A stretch of 38,166 nt of DNA from Clostridiales bacterium (GTDB taxonomy: Bacteria > Bacillota > Clostridia > Lachnospirales > Lachnospiraceae): contig JAJBTU010000034.1 in assembly GCA_020860715.1 (NCBI GenBank), forward strand, positions 1-38,166, given 5' to 3'. Both the position numbers and the translations under genes were made by a program. Under the pieces are notes generated by a model. That model was not told the DNA's origin. It was given only the letters and a program-made list of their open reading frames with translations, and made no database searches. The first letter of the stretch is position 1; each line of letters begins with the position of its first letter. Of this stretch, positions 25,720 through 34,500 are shown one piece after another.

Positions 25720-26415
25720 TCATTTCAAAAGCCTGTTTAGCTGCTCCCCGGAAGCAAATGGATAGTTGTGACTCAAATGCTCATAAATCTTTTTCCGGCT
25801 TTCAGATGGTTCTTCTTTATAATTCGCGGACACCATATCATAGCCCCATAAATCTTCCGGTTTCGAGTAGACACACACCGGCATTCCATATTCCCCGCCG
25901 CGCTTATTTACCTTGCGCCGAAAGTCTTTGATCACCAGATAGGTCTGCATCTGCAGGTCGGTCAGGATACCGTTGAAATTCTTCTCTCCGCCTTTGCCGA
26001 AACCCGCCTGTTTTTTCAGTTCCAGGCCAATATACTCGTCCTTTTCCTCAAAGCAGTCCATGATCTTCTTGCTGCGGATATTCGCCAGTTCATCGTCCCA
26101 TCTGGCATCAAAATCATAACCGTCCCTGCGGTAATTTGCAAAGACCGGGAACCATTCCAGACTGATAAAGGCCGACTTCTTTCCGAAAAATTTCCCATAT
26201 GCCACTTCGTGGCTTCTGGCAATCAGTTCCCGCCATTCCCACGGATCCTGCCTGAGGTCTCCTGTCCACCAGAACAGATTTGATGTATGTTCTTCCACCG
26301 AAAAGCCCTCGATTTCGTTTTTGAAAAGCGGAAGAAACCCGATCTCATTGATCCAGCTGATCAGATCCCGCCAGCTGCGGATACGCATGGGGTCGTTCCA
26401 GTCCATTCCGTACAT
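25720..26415 (-). CDS. AlkZ-related protein
   Basis: A 231-residue, Trp-rich protein matching what is annotated as AlkZ-related protein in Lachnospiraceae: MYGMDWNDPMRIRSWRDLIS, NEIGFLPLFKNEIEGFS, QDPWEWRELIARS, VAYGKFFGKKSAF and FANYRRDGYDFDARW. The family belongs near the AlkZ/YcaQ winged-helix DNA glycosylases (crosslink repair), but its own activity is not established. The ATG at 26415 follows GGAG at eight bases; an in-frame ATG at 26442 is possible. It sits alone between the remnant-bearing gap and the tRNA genes, with a possible small gene upstream. Confidence 0.75.
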   Translation of the reverse strand: MYGMDWNDPMRIRSWRDLISWINEIGFLPLFKNEIEGFSVEEHTSNLFWWTGDLRQDPWEWRELIARSHEVAYGKFFGKKSAFISLEWFPVFANYRRDGYDFDARWDDELANIRSKKIMDCFEEKDEYIGLELKKQAGFGKGGEKNFNGILTDLQMQTYLVIKDFRRKVNKRGGEYGMPVCVYSKPEDLWGYDMVSANYKEEPSESRKKIYEHLSHNYPFASGEQLNRLLK

Positions 26416-26466
26416 AATCCATTCTCCGTTTTCATTCGCCATACTGTCCTGCTCTTTCTGTTCCCC

Positions 26467-26586
26467 CTACAATCCGGCAAAAAACAATTCGTAAAAATTA
26501 TCTTCCGCTTCCAGCATGGACGAGTTCTCGCCGCCTCCGTTAATTGTCATGTATCTGCGCAGCAGATGCGCGACGCAGGCGTCCAT
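26467..26586 (-). CDS. Possible 39-residue protein upstream of AlkZ-related gene
   Basis: A short frame beginning MDACVAHLLRRYMTINGGGE and ending EAEDNFYELFFAGL, on the same strand and about 25-50 bp before the AlkZ-related gene. The composition is protein-like (amphipathic start, acidic aromatic end), but the ribosome binding site is poor. It could be a real small protein, or the tail of a lost gene, since the frame stays open about ten codons upstream of the ATG. Confidence 0.35.
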   Translation of the reverse strand: MDACVAHLLRRYMTINGGGENSSMLEAEDNFYELFFAGL

Positions 26587-26645
26587 ACTTACCGTCAATC
26601 TTTCATTATCCCTGCATCATTAGATTTCGGATCCTTCGGAAATGC

Positions 26646-26684
26646 AAAACCCCGGGAAGCCGCCAAATAAGCGGGTTCCCGGGA
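26646..26684 (-). terminator. Terminator of the tRNA operon
   Basis: On the minus strand CCCGGGAACCCGC pairs with GGCGGCTTCCCGGG around a TTATTT loop, followed by GTTTTG. It begins about 10 nt after the tRNA-Met gene. A strong G+C-rich intrinsic terminator with a short T tract. Confidence 0.8.
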
Positions 26685-26692
26685 CCTGTTCG

Positions 26693-26766
26693 TAGCGGAA
26701 GGGAGACTTGAACTCTCGACACCACGGGTATGAACCGTGTGCTCTAGCCAGCTGAGCTATTCCGCC
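26693..26766 (-). tRNA. tRNA-Met (CAT)
   Basis: The minus strand folds as a full 74-nt cloverleaf: acceptor GGCGGAA/TTCCGCT (first pair G-U), D-arm GCTCAGCTGGCTAGAGC, anticodon stem CACGG/CCGTG around loop TTCATAC, T-arm with TTCAAGT. Anticodon CAT; discriminator A; CCA is not encoded. The paired first position argues against initiator tRNA, so elongator Met is likely, although a tRNA-Ile with modified CAT anticodon is not excluded. Confidence 0.92.
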
Positions 26767-26828
26767 ATATACCATATACATAGAAAGCGATATACAGGAA
26801 AAAGCAGATCGCTCACTATTGTTATCTA

Positions 26829-26901
26829 TGGGGCCTATAGGGCTCGAACCTATGACCCTCTGCTTGTAAGGCAGATGCTCTCCCAGCTGAGCTAAGACCC
26901 C
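26829..26901 (-). tRNA. tRNA-Val (TAC)
   Basis: A 73-nt cloverleaf on the minus strand: acceptor GGGGTCT/AGGCCCC (one G-U), D-arm GCTCAGCTGGGAGAGC, anticodon stem TCTGC/GCAGA with loop CTTACAA, T-arm loop TTCGAGC. Anticodon TAC. No encoded CCA. It is first in a two-tRNA operon with tRNA-Met. Confidence 0.94.
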
Positions 26902-26909
26902 ATATTCAC

Positions 26910-26968
26910 GAGCCGTCCTCTGGACGACTCGCTTTGCCATTATAATACCGCACGACAGATAAAGTCAA
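26910..26968 (-). promoter_or_regulatory. Promoter and leader hairpin of the tRNA operon
   Basis: On the minus strand TTGACT (26968-26963), an 18-bp spacer and TATAAT (26944-26939) form a near-consensus sigma-A promoter. Between it and tRNA-Val the leader forms a hairpin GAGTCGTCC-AGA-GGACGGCTC (26930-26910), probably removed during tRNA processing. Confidence 0.8.
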
Positions 26969-26976
26969 GCACTTTT

Positions 26977-27660
26977 TTAAGAAACTCTGCGAACCCCTGC
27001 CTGTCCTTTTCTGCGGGACAGTTCGGTCTTCCATTCTACCTTGTACACCAGGCCATGGATGACAAAACTCATCATCGCGCCGCATACCACATCAATGATG
27101 GAATGCTGGTCAAGCATCACCGTAGACGCACAGATCAGTATCATGATCACCAAATGGACGGCAATTGTGAGACGCCTGTGTCTGAGATTGTCAAGACTGC
27201 AGACTGCCTGAAATACCATCACGGTATTCATCACATGGACGGACGGGCAAACGTTCGTCGGCGTATCGATTGCGCGGAGCATCACCACAAGGTTGTACAG
27301 GGCGCCGGTCTCATGCGGCTGCGAAGCCAGACGCAGATTCAGCCCGGTCGGAAATACATAATAAATGACCAGGCAGATGGTCAGGCCGGAAAAAATCATC
27401 TGACAGAGTTTTTTATAGTCGTCCCAGCCGCGGTGATTAAACCAGAGAAAAGTTCCTGTTATGTATGGGAACCAGAATATGTAAGGGATGATAAAGACCT
27501 CGCAGAAGGGGATCAGTTCATCCAGCTTGCAGTGGATAATATACTTCGGCACGACGTTCTCTTCAAGCCAGTGAAATGCCGCCAGATAAAAAATCAGATA
27601 ACATACGGAAATCATCAGCGGATATCTGCGAAACCACGCCTTGATTTTTTGCATCTTCAT
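26977..27660 (-). CDS. PAP2-family membrane phosphatase
   Basis: A 227-residue membrane protein with about six transmembrane segments and the PAP2 phosphatase signature in the second half: CPSVHVMNTVMV (catalytic His region) and MLDQHSIIDVVCG (His/Asp). The first motif (KxxxxxxRP) is weak, as in the inositol-phosphorylceramide-synthase-like branch. It would dephosphorylate a lipid phosphate such as phosphatidic acid or undecaprenyl pyrophosphate, or exchange head groups. GGAGATGAG precedes the ATG at 27660. It stands next to the tRNA promoter without an obvious partner. Confidence 0.85.
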   Translation of the reverse strand: MKMQKIKAWFRRYPLMISVCYLIFYLAAFHWLEENVVPKYIIHCKLDELIPFCEVFIIPYIFWFPYITGTFLWFNHRGWDDYKKLCQMIFSGLTICLVIYYVFPTGLNLRLASQPHETGALYNLVVMLRAIDTPTNVCPSVHVMNTVMVFQAVCSLDNLRHRRLTIAVHLVIMILICASTVMLDQHSIIDVVCGAMMSFVIHGLVYKVEWKTELSRRKGQAGVRRVS

Positions 27661-27791
27661 GTCTCATCTCCATAAAAATGATCTTTTCTGCAATGCATCC
27701 TATCATATCATCTTTTTTTTCATTTGTCAGCGTATTTCCATTTTCTTAAGAATTTTAAGAAATTATTCCCACCCGGTCATCCTGTGGGGGC

Positions 27792-28280
27792 CTACACAAG
27801 CAGCCGCTTTGTGTCGAGTGCTTCCCATTCGTGAACCCCGGCGTAAGATATGTAGCTGCTCCACCAGTAATCCTCCAGACGGCTCACACATCCCTGTTCC
27901 AGAGGAAGCCTGTGAATCCTCCGGCAGCAGTCTGCGATCCGCACCAGGGTTCCGAGTTTTCTGGTGTGCCCTGTTAATTCTATGCCGGCGTTTCGCCGGA
28001 GTTTTTCTTTGTCGGACACCCCGGACCTGTAATCTTCCAGTAACTGTTTCAGCACTGCGTTCTGAAGTCCGCGGACGACCCGTTCAATCCGGTTTGCTGC
28101 GATTATAAAATATGCGGCTTCATCCATAATGCAGAATGCGAAAAGAAGCCAGCCGTCCCGCTGCCGGATTTCCCCTACGAGGTCAATCAGATGTTTTTTG
28201 ACCCTCTCGTCCGCAAAAAGGCAGCGGCTTCCTTCCATTGAATAGCAATACACCTGTTTCTCTGTTGGTACCTGTGACAT
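27792..28280 (-). CDS. RAYT/Y1-transposase-like protein with lost HUH motif
   Basis: A 162-residue protein that keeps the frame of REP-associated Y1 transposases: ADERVKKHLIDLVGEIRQRD, AFCIMDEAAYFII, then IHRLPLEQGCVSRLEDYWWS with SSYISYAG. In active enzymes the second string is M-x-N-H-x-H-L-L; here the His positions are Ala55 and Tyr57, so metal-dependent nicking should be lost. The region that normally holds the catalytic Tyr and the GHLFQDRFKS-type string is also altered. A strong AAAGGAGGA ribosome binding site and an uninterrupted frame argue for a kept, possibly domesticated gene rather than debris. Activity unknown; RNA or DNA hairpin binding is a guess. Confidence 0.7.
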   Translation of the reverse strand: MSQVPTEKQVYCYSMEGSRCLFADERVKKHLIDLVGEIRQRDGWLLFAFCIMDEAAYFIIAANRIERVVRGLQNAVLKQLLEDYRSGVSDKEKLRRNAGIELTGHTRKLGTLVRIADCCRRIHRLPLEQGCVSRLEDYWWSSYISYAGVHEWEALDTKRLLV

Positions 28281-28442
28281 ACCGTTTCCTCCTTTCGGAA
28301 AGATACTCTTTGTCTTCCCTTAGTGGAAATGGTAGCACGCCCACATATTTTTTTCAACATCGAACAACTTTGTGAAACAAATTGTGTCATTTTGAAGCAT
28401 TCCGGATAAAGTACCTCTCGGTGCCGCAGCTACTGCGAAGTG

Positions 28443-31400
28443 TTACAGGCCCGTCGATGCCGTGTAGGTAATATCCCCAAATTCCTCGCTGTATTCGTTG
28501 ATCCGCTCCATTATCTCATCCGCCGCGCTCCCGGTCGCCGGTGTCGGGCAATAATCGTTATAACCGGAGGCGGAAGAAATGGTGCAGGGAATGATTTCGA
28601 TTGCATCGTCCAGAGCCGCTCCGTCTGTGCCAATCGTAAATGTCTGCCGGAATATCATCGTGTCCTTGTCGGAGGGGTTGGCGTTCCCTCCAAAGCAGAA
28701 ATTGCCAAGGCTGTACACGATGTATTTGCCGTTGTATTTCTCGATGCCCTGCAGGACATGGGGATGATGGCCGACAACCAGATCCGCTCCGCAGTCGATT
28801 GCGGTATGAGCAAGGGACTGCTGAATTTCATCCGCATAGTTTTCTTTTTCCGTTCCCCAATGAAACGCGACGATAATCAGCTGCGCGCCTTCGGACTGCG
28901 CCTCGGCAATCGTCTCGCGCACCTGTGTTTCGCATCCCAGGCCGGTGGGCAGCTCATAAATGCCGATGCATGCAATTTTCACGCCGGAAATTTCCTGATA
29001 TGCGATGGTGTCTCCCGTGCAGTAATCAATACCGGCCGCGGTCAGGTTCTCTTTGGTATCGGAAAGTCCTTCGGAGCCATAATCGCTGCTGTGATTGTTC
29101 GCAAGCGTCACAACTTCGATGGAGCCGTCCTGCAGAATCTCTGTATAAGAGGGATCTCCTTTAAAGGCATAGGTTTTATCTGCGGCATTGGTGGAATCCG
29201 TGAGGGGGCCTTCCAGATTGGCGAAGGTAAGGTCATCGTTTGAGAGGATTTCACTGACGTTCTGGAAAAACCAGGAGGCGCCATACATAGAGTAATAGGT
29301 GTCAAAGTTTGTTGAAGTGACGGAACCTTTGTAGGTGCCGAGCGTACAGTCGCCAATGGCGCTGACGGTAATCACTGCCTCCTGCACCACATTTACGATA
29401 CAGGTCGCCATGTCCACGCCATCCGCAGTTGCCTTAATAAGGGCGCTGCCCTCTGCGACAGCGGTCACCAGACCGGAACTGTTTACAAGGGCAACGTCTG
29501 TATTCGAACTCTCGTACTTTAAATTTGTTAAAATAGCGTCGGAGGGAGTTACTTCCGTGGTTAAATACGCGGTGCTTTCCGGATACAGCGTCAGCTCACT
29601 TTCGCTTAATACAAACGACTGCGCGGTCACCATATTGGAAACAGCCGGGGAACTGCTGTTCCCCGCCTGATCGACCGCGTAGAAATAATACAGGCAGTCT
29701 TCCTCAAAAGCAATCGGTTCACTGTAGTTTTGATATTGCGGAAGCTGCAGCCAGTCGTCATCCTTCACCACGGCATACCGAATCTGCGCCACGCCGGAAC
29801 GGGCATCGGTCGCTGTCAGTGTGATCTGTCCGCCGGAAAGATCCGCCGTGACCACAGGCGCGTCGGAATCCAGCATCGGGATTTCCACGCTTGCGGTGAG
29901 CGTTTTCTCCGCTGTTGTCACAGTCACTTCCAGCGGGGTCTTTTGTGCCTCGACTGTCACATATCCCTTCTCATTCGGTTCCACCGCAGTACCGTCGATT
30001 TCGATGGAAGAACTTTCTCCGTTTTTCACGGAAATCTTCATTGTCAGTTCACAGGTCTGGCACCATTCCGCAGGCTGGTTCTCTACCGTGATCGTCAGAC
30101 CTTCTTCCGCGGTGACGTATTTCTGTTTTTCCTTTATCTGCGCGGAACGATATACCATACACGAAACAGCAGCAACAACCAGAACAATTGCCGCCGCGGC
30201 GGAACAGAGCACCATTGCCCGCTTCTTTGCAGCGTGAAGGATTCCTGTCTTTTCTGCGGGACTGTCCTTCGGCTCCGGCGTCCCTTCTGTCTGTACCGAA
30301 TCCGTATTTGGCTGCGCTGTCTCCGTCTCTTCTGGCTGCTCCGATATCGCCTTCGGCTGCGCTGTCTCCGTCTCTCCCGGCTGCTTCGATATCGCTTTCG
30401 GCTGCGCTGCCTCCGTCTCTTCCGGCTGCTCCGATATCGTTTTCGGCTGCGCTGCCTTTTGAGGTTGCTCCGGTGCCGCCGCTTCTTTATTTTGCGTCGT
30501 ATACACATCCAGCAGGCGATCCAGAATCTGCACTGTATCCAAATCTATGGAATCTGCATCAATCTCATCTACAGAACGGTCTGGTTTTTTTGCATCATTC
30601 GTTCTCCGGGAAGGACTGCCGCCGCGCGCGGTGTGACTGTCCCGCGTTTCGGCTGCATACTCTTCCGGCTCTTCCGACACTGGATCCATGTGAAGACTGT
30701 GAAGTATCCGTTTTCCTATTGTTTCTGACTCTTCCGAAACAGATTTTGCGCCATAGCGTCTGCGCGTTTTTCCAATTGGTTCTTTCTCAATATCCGTCAG
30801 GTGAACGCGGCCGAGCTCACGTGTGCGGTCTTCGCCCATACGTTCCTCGTCCGAACCCGCCACGGAATATCCGGCAGATGGCTGTTCCTCGATTATATGT
30901 ATCTTCGGAGCGTCTGTCTGACCGTGGTCTGTCTGAGGTTCCGCTTCGGCGGTACGATGCGCCTCTGTCTGAGGTTCCGCTTCGGCGGTACGATGCGCCT
31001 CTGTCTGAGATTCCGTTCCGGCGGTACGATGCGCCTCTGTCTGAGGTTTTGCTTCGACGGTGCGATGCGCCTCTGTCTGAGGTTTTGCTTCGGTCAGATT
31101 CTCCTTCCACCCGGTCAGTGCTTCCTTCGCCGCCCGGCCTTTTTCTCCAAGGAAAGCTGCCGCCATGCCCAGAGACCCGCGAAGCTGCTGCATTGCTGAC
31201 TTCAGCCCATCCAGCCCTTCCTCCGAATCTTCCTCCAGCAACCGCTCAAAATCCTCTTCATCAGAACCCGTATCGCTCAAGCGCGCAGCCTTCTCGTACT
31301 CTTCCTGCTGCTGCCGCTTCCCGGCCTCCGCCTGTTCGCGCTCTTCCTGCTGCTGCCGCCTGGCAGTTTCTGCCTTCTCGCGCTCTTCCCGGCGTTTCCG

Positions 31401-31589
31401 CTTTACAGCCTCTGCCCTCTCGCGCTCTTCCTGGCGTTTCCGCTTTTCGGCTTCCTCGGCTTCACGTTCTGCCTCAAGCGCCTCCCGGCGCTTCCGCTTT
31501 GCGTATTCCTCCGGATCTTCCCCGTTCTGCACGGCTTTTACGATTTCGAATAATTCATCTACGCTGTCTGCTTTTAATTTCTTTTTCAT
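28443..31589 (-). CDS. Membrane-anchored CapA-family protein with coiled-coil and Ig-like domains
   Basis: A 1048-residue protein in five parts. Residues 1-105 are a charged coiled coil built of 14-residue repeats (KRKRQEERERAEAV type). Residues 105-455 are a disordered cytoplasmic region with 12- and 15-residue tandem repeats. A transmembrane helix lies at about 459-481 (CSAAAAIVLVVAAVSCMVY). Outside are Ig/Y-type domains and a Big_2-like domain to about 740. A CapA/PgsA-type metallophosphatase-like domain (ISAIGDCTLG, FANLEGPLT, TLANNHSSDYG, AFHWGTE, VVGHHPHVLQGIE, YSLGNFCFGG) ends the protein. CapA relatives act in polyglutamate capsule synthesis, but no capB or capC is seen. It starts 4 nt after the purL stop with no clear ribosome binding site. 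Confidence 0.85.
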   Translation of the reverse strand: MKKKLKADSVDELFEIVKAVQNGEDPEEYAKRKRREALEAEREAEEAEKRKRQEERERAEAVKRKRREEREKAETARRQQQEEREQAEAGKRQQQEEYEKAARLSDTGSDEEDFERLLEEDSEEGLDGLKSAMQQLRGSLGMAAAFLGEKGRAAKEALTGWKENLTEAKPQTEAHRTVEAKPQTEAHRTAGTESQTEAHRTAEAEPQTEAHRTAEAEPQTDHGQTDAPKIHIIEEQPSAGYSVAGSDEERMGEDRTRELGRVHLTDIEKEPIGKTRRRYGAKSVSEESETIGKRILHSLHMDPVSEEPEEYAAETRDSHTARGGSPSRRTNDAKKPDRSVDEIDADSIDLDTVQILDRLLDVYTTQNKEAAAPEQPQKAAQPKTISEQPEETEAAQPKAISKQPGETETAQPKAISEQPEETETAQPNTDSVQTEGTPEPKDSPAEKTGILHAAKKRAMVLCSAAAAIVLVVAAVSCMVYRSAQIKEKQKYVTAEEGLTITVENQPAEWCQTCELTMKISVKNGESSSIEIDGTAVEPNEKGYVTVEAQKTPLEVTVTTAEKTLTASVEIPMLDSDAPVVTADLSGGQITLTATDARSGVAQIRYAVVKDDDWLQLPQYQNYSEPIAFEEDCLYYFYAVDQAGNSSSPAVSNMVTAQSFVLSESELTLYPESTAYLTTEVTPSDAILTNLKYESSNTDVALVNSSGLVTAVAEGSALIKATADGVDMATCIVNVVQEAVITVSAIGDCTLGTYKGSVTSTNFDTYYSMYGASWFFQNVSEILSNDDLTFANLEGPLTDSTNAADKTYAFKGDPSYTEILQDGSIEVVTLANNHSSDYGSEGLSDTKENLTAAGIDYCTGDTIAYQEISGVKIACIGIYELPTGLGCETQVRETIAEAQSEGAQLIIVAFHWGTEKENYADEIQQSLAHTAIDCGADLVVGHHPHVLQGIEKYNGKYIVYSLGNFCFGGNANPSDKDTMIFRQTFTIGTDGAALDDAIEIIPCTISSASGYNDYCPTPATGSAADEIMERINEYSEEFGDITYTASTGL
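30310..30459. repeat. 45-bp tandem repeats in the CapA-like gene
   Basis: Three full copies and one partial copy of a 45-bp unit start at 30310, 30355, 30400 and 30445. They encode the Glu/Gln/Pro-rich peptide AISEQPEETETAQPK in the cytoplasmic linker. Copy number may vary between strains. Confidence 0.85.
30929..31108. repeat. 36-bp tandem repeats in the CapA-like gene
   Basis: Five units of 36 bp start at 30929, 30965, 31001, 31037 and 31073, encoding EAEPQTEAHRTA-type peptides. The first two are nearly identical, pointing to recent duplication. Confidence 0.9.
31285..31460. repeat. 42-bp degenerate repeats encoding a coiled coil
   Basis: About four 42-bp units encode 14-residue (two-heptad) peptides such as KRKRQEERERAEAV and RRQQQEEREQAEAG at the N-terminus of the CapA-like protein. 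Confidence 0.7.
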
Positions 31590-31593
31590 TGTT

Positions 31594-34500
31594 TTATCTG
31601 AAGTACTCTACGCCCGACTCAAAGATTTTCAGGTCCTGCTCTCCATAAATGTTGACAGCCACGGATTCCCCGCGGCGCTCCGCGTGCGCCATCTTGCCAA
31701 ATACTCTTCCGTCCGGGCTGGTGATGCCCTCGATTGCGAAATAGGAACCGTTGACGTTCCACATCTCATCGCTCACGTCTACGCTGCCATTGATATCGCA
31801 GTACTGCGTCGCCACCTGACCGTTGCCAAACAGGCGCAGCAGCCATTCCTTGCCTGCCACGAAACGGCCTTCGCCGTGGGAAGCCGGATTCGTGTAAACG
31901 CCGCCCAGTTCCGCGCCGGCCAGCCACGGGGACTTGTTGCTGACTACCTTTGTGTACACCATCTTCGAAATATGGCGGCCGATCGTATTGAACGTCAATG
32001 TCGGAGAGTTCTCCGTCTGCCCGGTGATCTCGCCGTTCGGCACGAGGCCGAGCTTGATCAGCGCCTGGAAACCGTTGCAGATGCCGAGCGCAAGACCGTC
32101 GCGCTCATTTAACAGCTTCGTCACCGTTTCTTTTATCTTCGCGTTCTGGAACGCGGTCGCGAAAAACTTTGCGGAACCGTCCGGCTCATCACCTGCGGAA
32201 AAGCCGCCCGGGAACATGATGATCTGCGCCTGGCTGATCGCTTTTTCAAATACATCCACAGATTCACGGATGTCCTGCGCGGAAAGGTTGCGGAACACCT
32301 GCACGTCTACCTCGGCTCCCGCGCGCTCAAACGCCTTTTTGCTGTCATATTCGCAGTTCGTACCGGCAAAGACCGGGATAAACACACGAGGCTTCGCCAC
32401 CTTGTGTTTGCAGATATACAGGTTTCCCTCGCCGAGCTGCCATACACCTTTTTCAGTCATTCTTCCGCCGGAATCTTTTCTTCCCGCAAAGAAATAGCTT
32501 CTCGGACCATTCACCGGATTGCCGTCGATGTCCAGACCGCCGCCGACGGTCGGGATGCCGGAATCCGTCTTAAATACTTTCTCCAGCGTACCGGTCCACG
32601 CTTTGTACGCCTCATCCAAAGGAATCTTTACATCGCGGTATTCCAGAATGCCGGTGTCCGTTACCTCGCCGATCACGGTGTAGGTGATCGCCAGTTTCGA
32701 AACCGCGCCGTCCGGAACCTCCGCGACGATATCGCCGAAACCCGCCGTAAACAGATCTCTCTCATCCACGCTGTGCTCGATCTTAAAGCCAAGGCCGTTG
32801 CCGAACGCCATCTTTGTGAGCGCCGCCGCAAGTCCATTGCCGTCCAGCGCGTAAGCGGAAATGATGTTGCCCGCCTTGATATCCTGGTGGAACTTCCGGT
32901 ACTGGTCAAGCACCTGCTGATACTCCGGCAGGTCATATTCATTCTTCGCGATCTGAAGCAGCACCAGCCTGCTGCCCGCTTTTTTCAGTTCCGGCGTGAT
33001 CACAGTCCGGTCGTCCGCCACGTCTACCGCAAAAGAGACGAGTGTCGGCGGAACGTCGATCTCGCGCATCTGTGCGCCAGCACCGCCTTCTGTACCCTGT
33101 GTCCCGTCGTCCGCGAGTGTAAACGATCCGGACATGCTGTCCTTGCCGCCGATCGCCGGAAGTCCATAGCCGATCTGTGCGTCATATGCGCCGAGCAGCG
33201 CCGCGAACGGCTGACTCCAGCGCTTCGGATCCTCAGTCATGCGGCGGAAATATTCCTGGAATGTAAAGCGGATCCTGTCCGCCTCGCCGCCGTTCGCTAC
33301 GATGCGTGCGATGGACTCTGTCACCGCGTAAATTGCTCCATGGTACGGGCTCCAGCTCGAAAGCTGCGGGTCAAAGCCATAGCTCATCATCGTCACCGCG
33401 TGTGTTTTTCCGTCCATCACCGGAATCTTCGCTACCATCGCCTGCGTCTCAGTCAGCTGATATTTCCCGCCGTACGGCATCAGCACCGAGCCCGCGCCGA
33501 TGGAGCTGTCGAACATCTCCACAAGCCCTTTCTGAGAGCAGCAGTTCAGATCCGCGAGTGTGGAAAGCCATTTTTCACGGACATCGCCCACGTCCTCCCG
33601 GGCAAAATATTTCTCACTCTCCGACGGCATCTCTACGGCCACATTTGTCTCCTGATGCGCGCCGTTCGTATCGAGAAATGCCCTCGAAATATTGACGATC
33701 TCTTTTCCTCTCCAAAACAGCCGCAGTCTCGGCTCTTCCGTCACGACCGCCACCTTCGTCGCCTCCAGATTTTCCTCGGCGGCGTATTTCATAAATTCTT
33801 CCGCGTCCTTCGGATCTACGACCACAGCCATGCGCTCCTGCGACTCGGAAATCGCAATCTCCGTGCCGTCCAGACCCGCGTATTTCTTCGGCACCTTATC
33901 CAGATCAATGCGAAGCCCGTCCGCCAGTTCGCCGATGGCTACCGACACGCCGCCCGCGCCGAAATCATTGCATTTCTTGATCAGATGGCTTGCCTCCGGT
34001 CTGCGGAACAGTCTCTGCAGCTTGCGCTCTGTCGGCGCGTTTCCTTTCTGCACCTCCGCGCCGCACACCTCGATCGAGGCCTGCGTGTGTACCTTGGAGG
34101 AGCCTGTCGCGCCGCCGATGCCATCGCGCCCGGTGCGTCCGCCGAGCAGGATGATGATGTCGCCCGGATCGGAATTCTCCCGGATCACCGCGCTTCTCGG
34201 AGCCGCCGCCATCACCGCGCCAATCTCCATGCGTTTTGCCGCATAGTTCGGATGATAGACCTCTTTCACATAGCCGGTCGCCAGACCAATCTGATTGCCG
34301 TAGGAACTGTAGCCGTGCGCCGCCTCGCGCACCAGTTTCTTCTGCGGCAGCTTTCCTTTTAATGTCTCCGAAGCCGGAACCGTCGGGTCCGCCGCGCCGG
34401 TCACGCGCATCGCCTGATACACATAGGTACGCCCGGAAAGCGGATCGCGGATCGCGCCGCCAAGGCAGGTCGCCGCGCCGCCGAACGGCTCGATCTCTGT

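Noticed and set aside
26620-26940. An open frame spanning both tRNA genes
   Set aside because: It is only the translation of tRNA-Val and tRNA-Met sequence.
30929-31108. Regular 36-bp repeats that could suggest a CRISPR array
   Set aside because: Units are contiguous with no unique spacers, and they encode an in-frame peptide repeat in the CapA-like protein.
32404-34362. A 652-codon plus-strand open frame opposite purL
   Set aside because: PurL is unambiguous on the minus strand; the frame is Arg/His-rich with no domains, as expected for a shadow.
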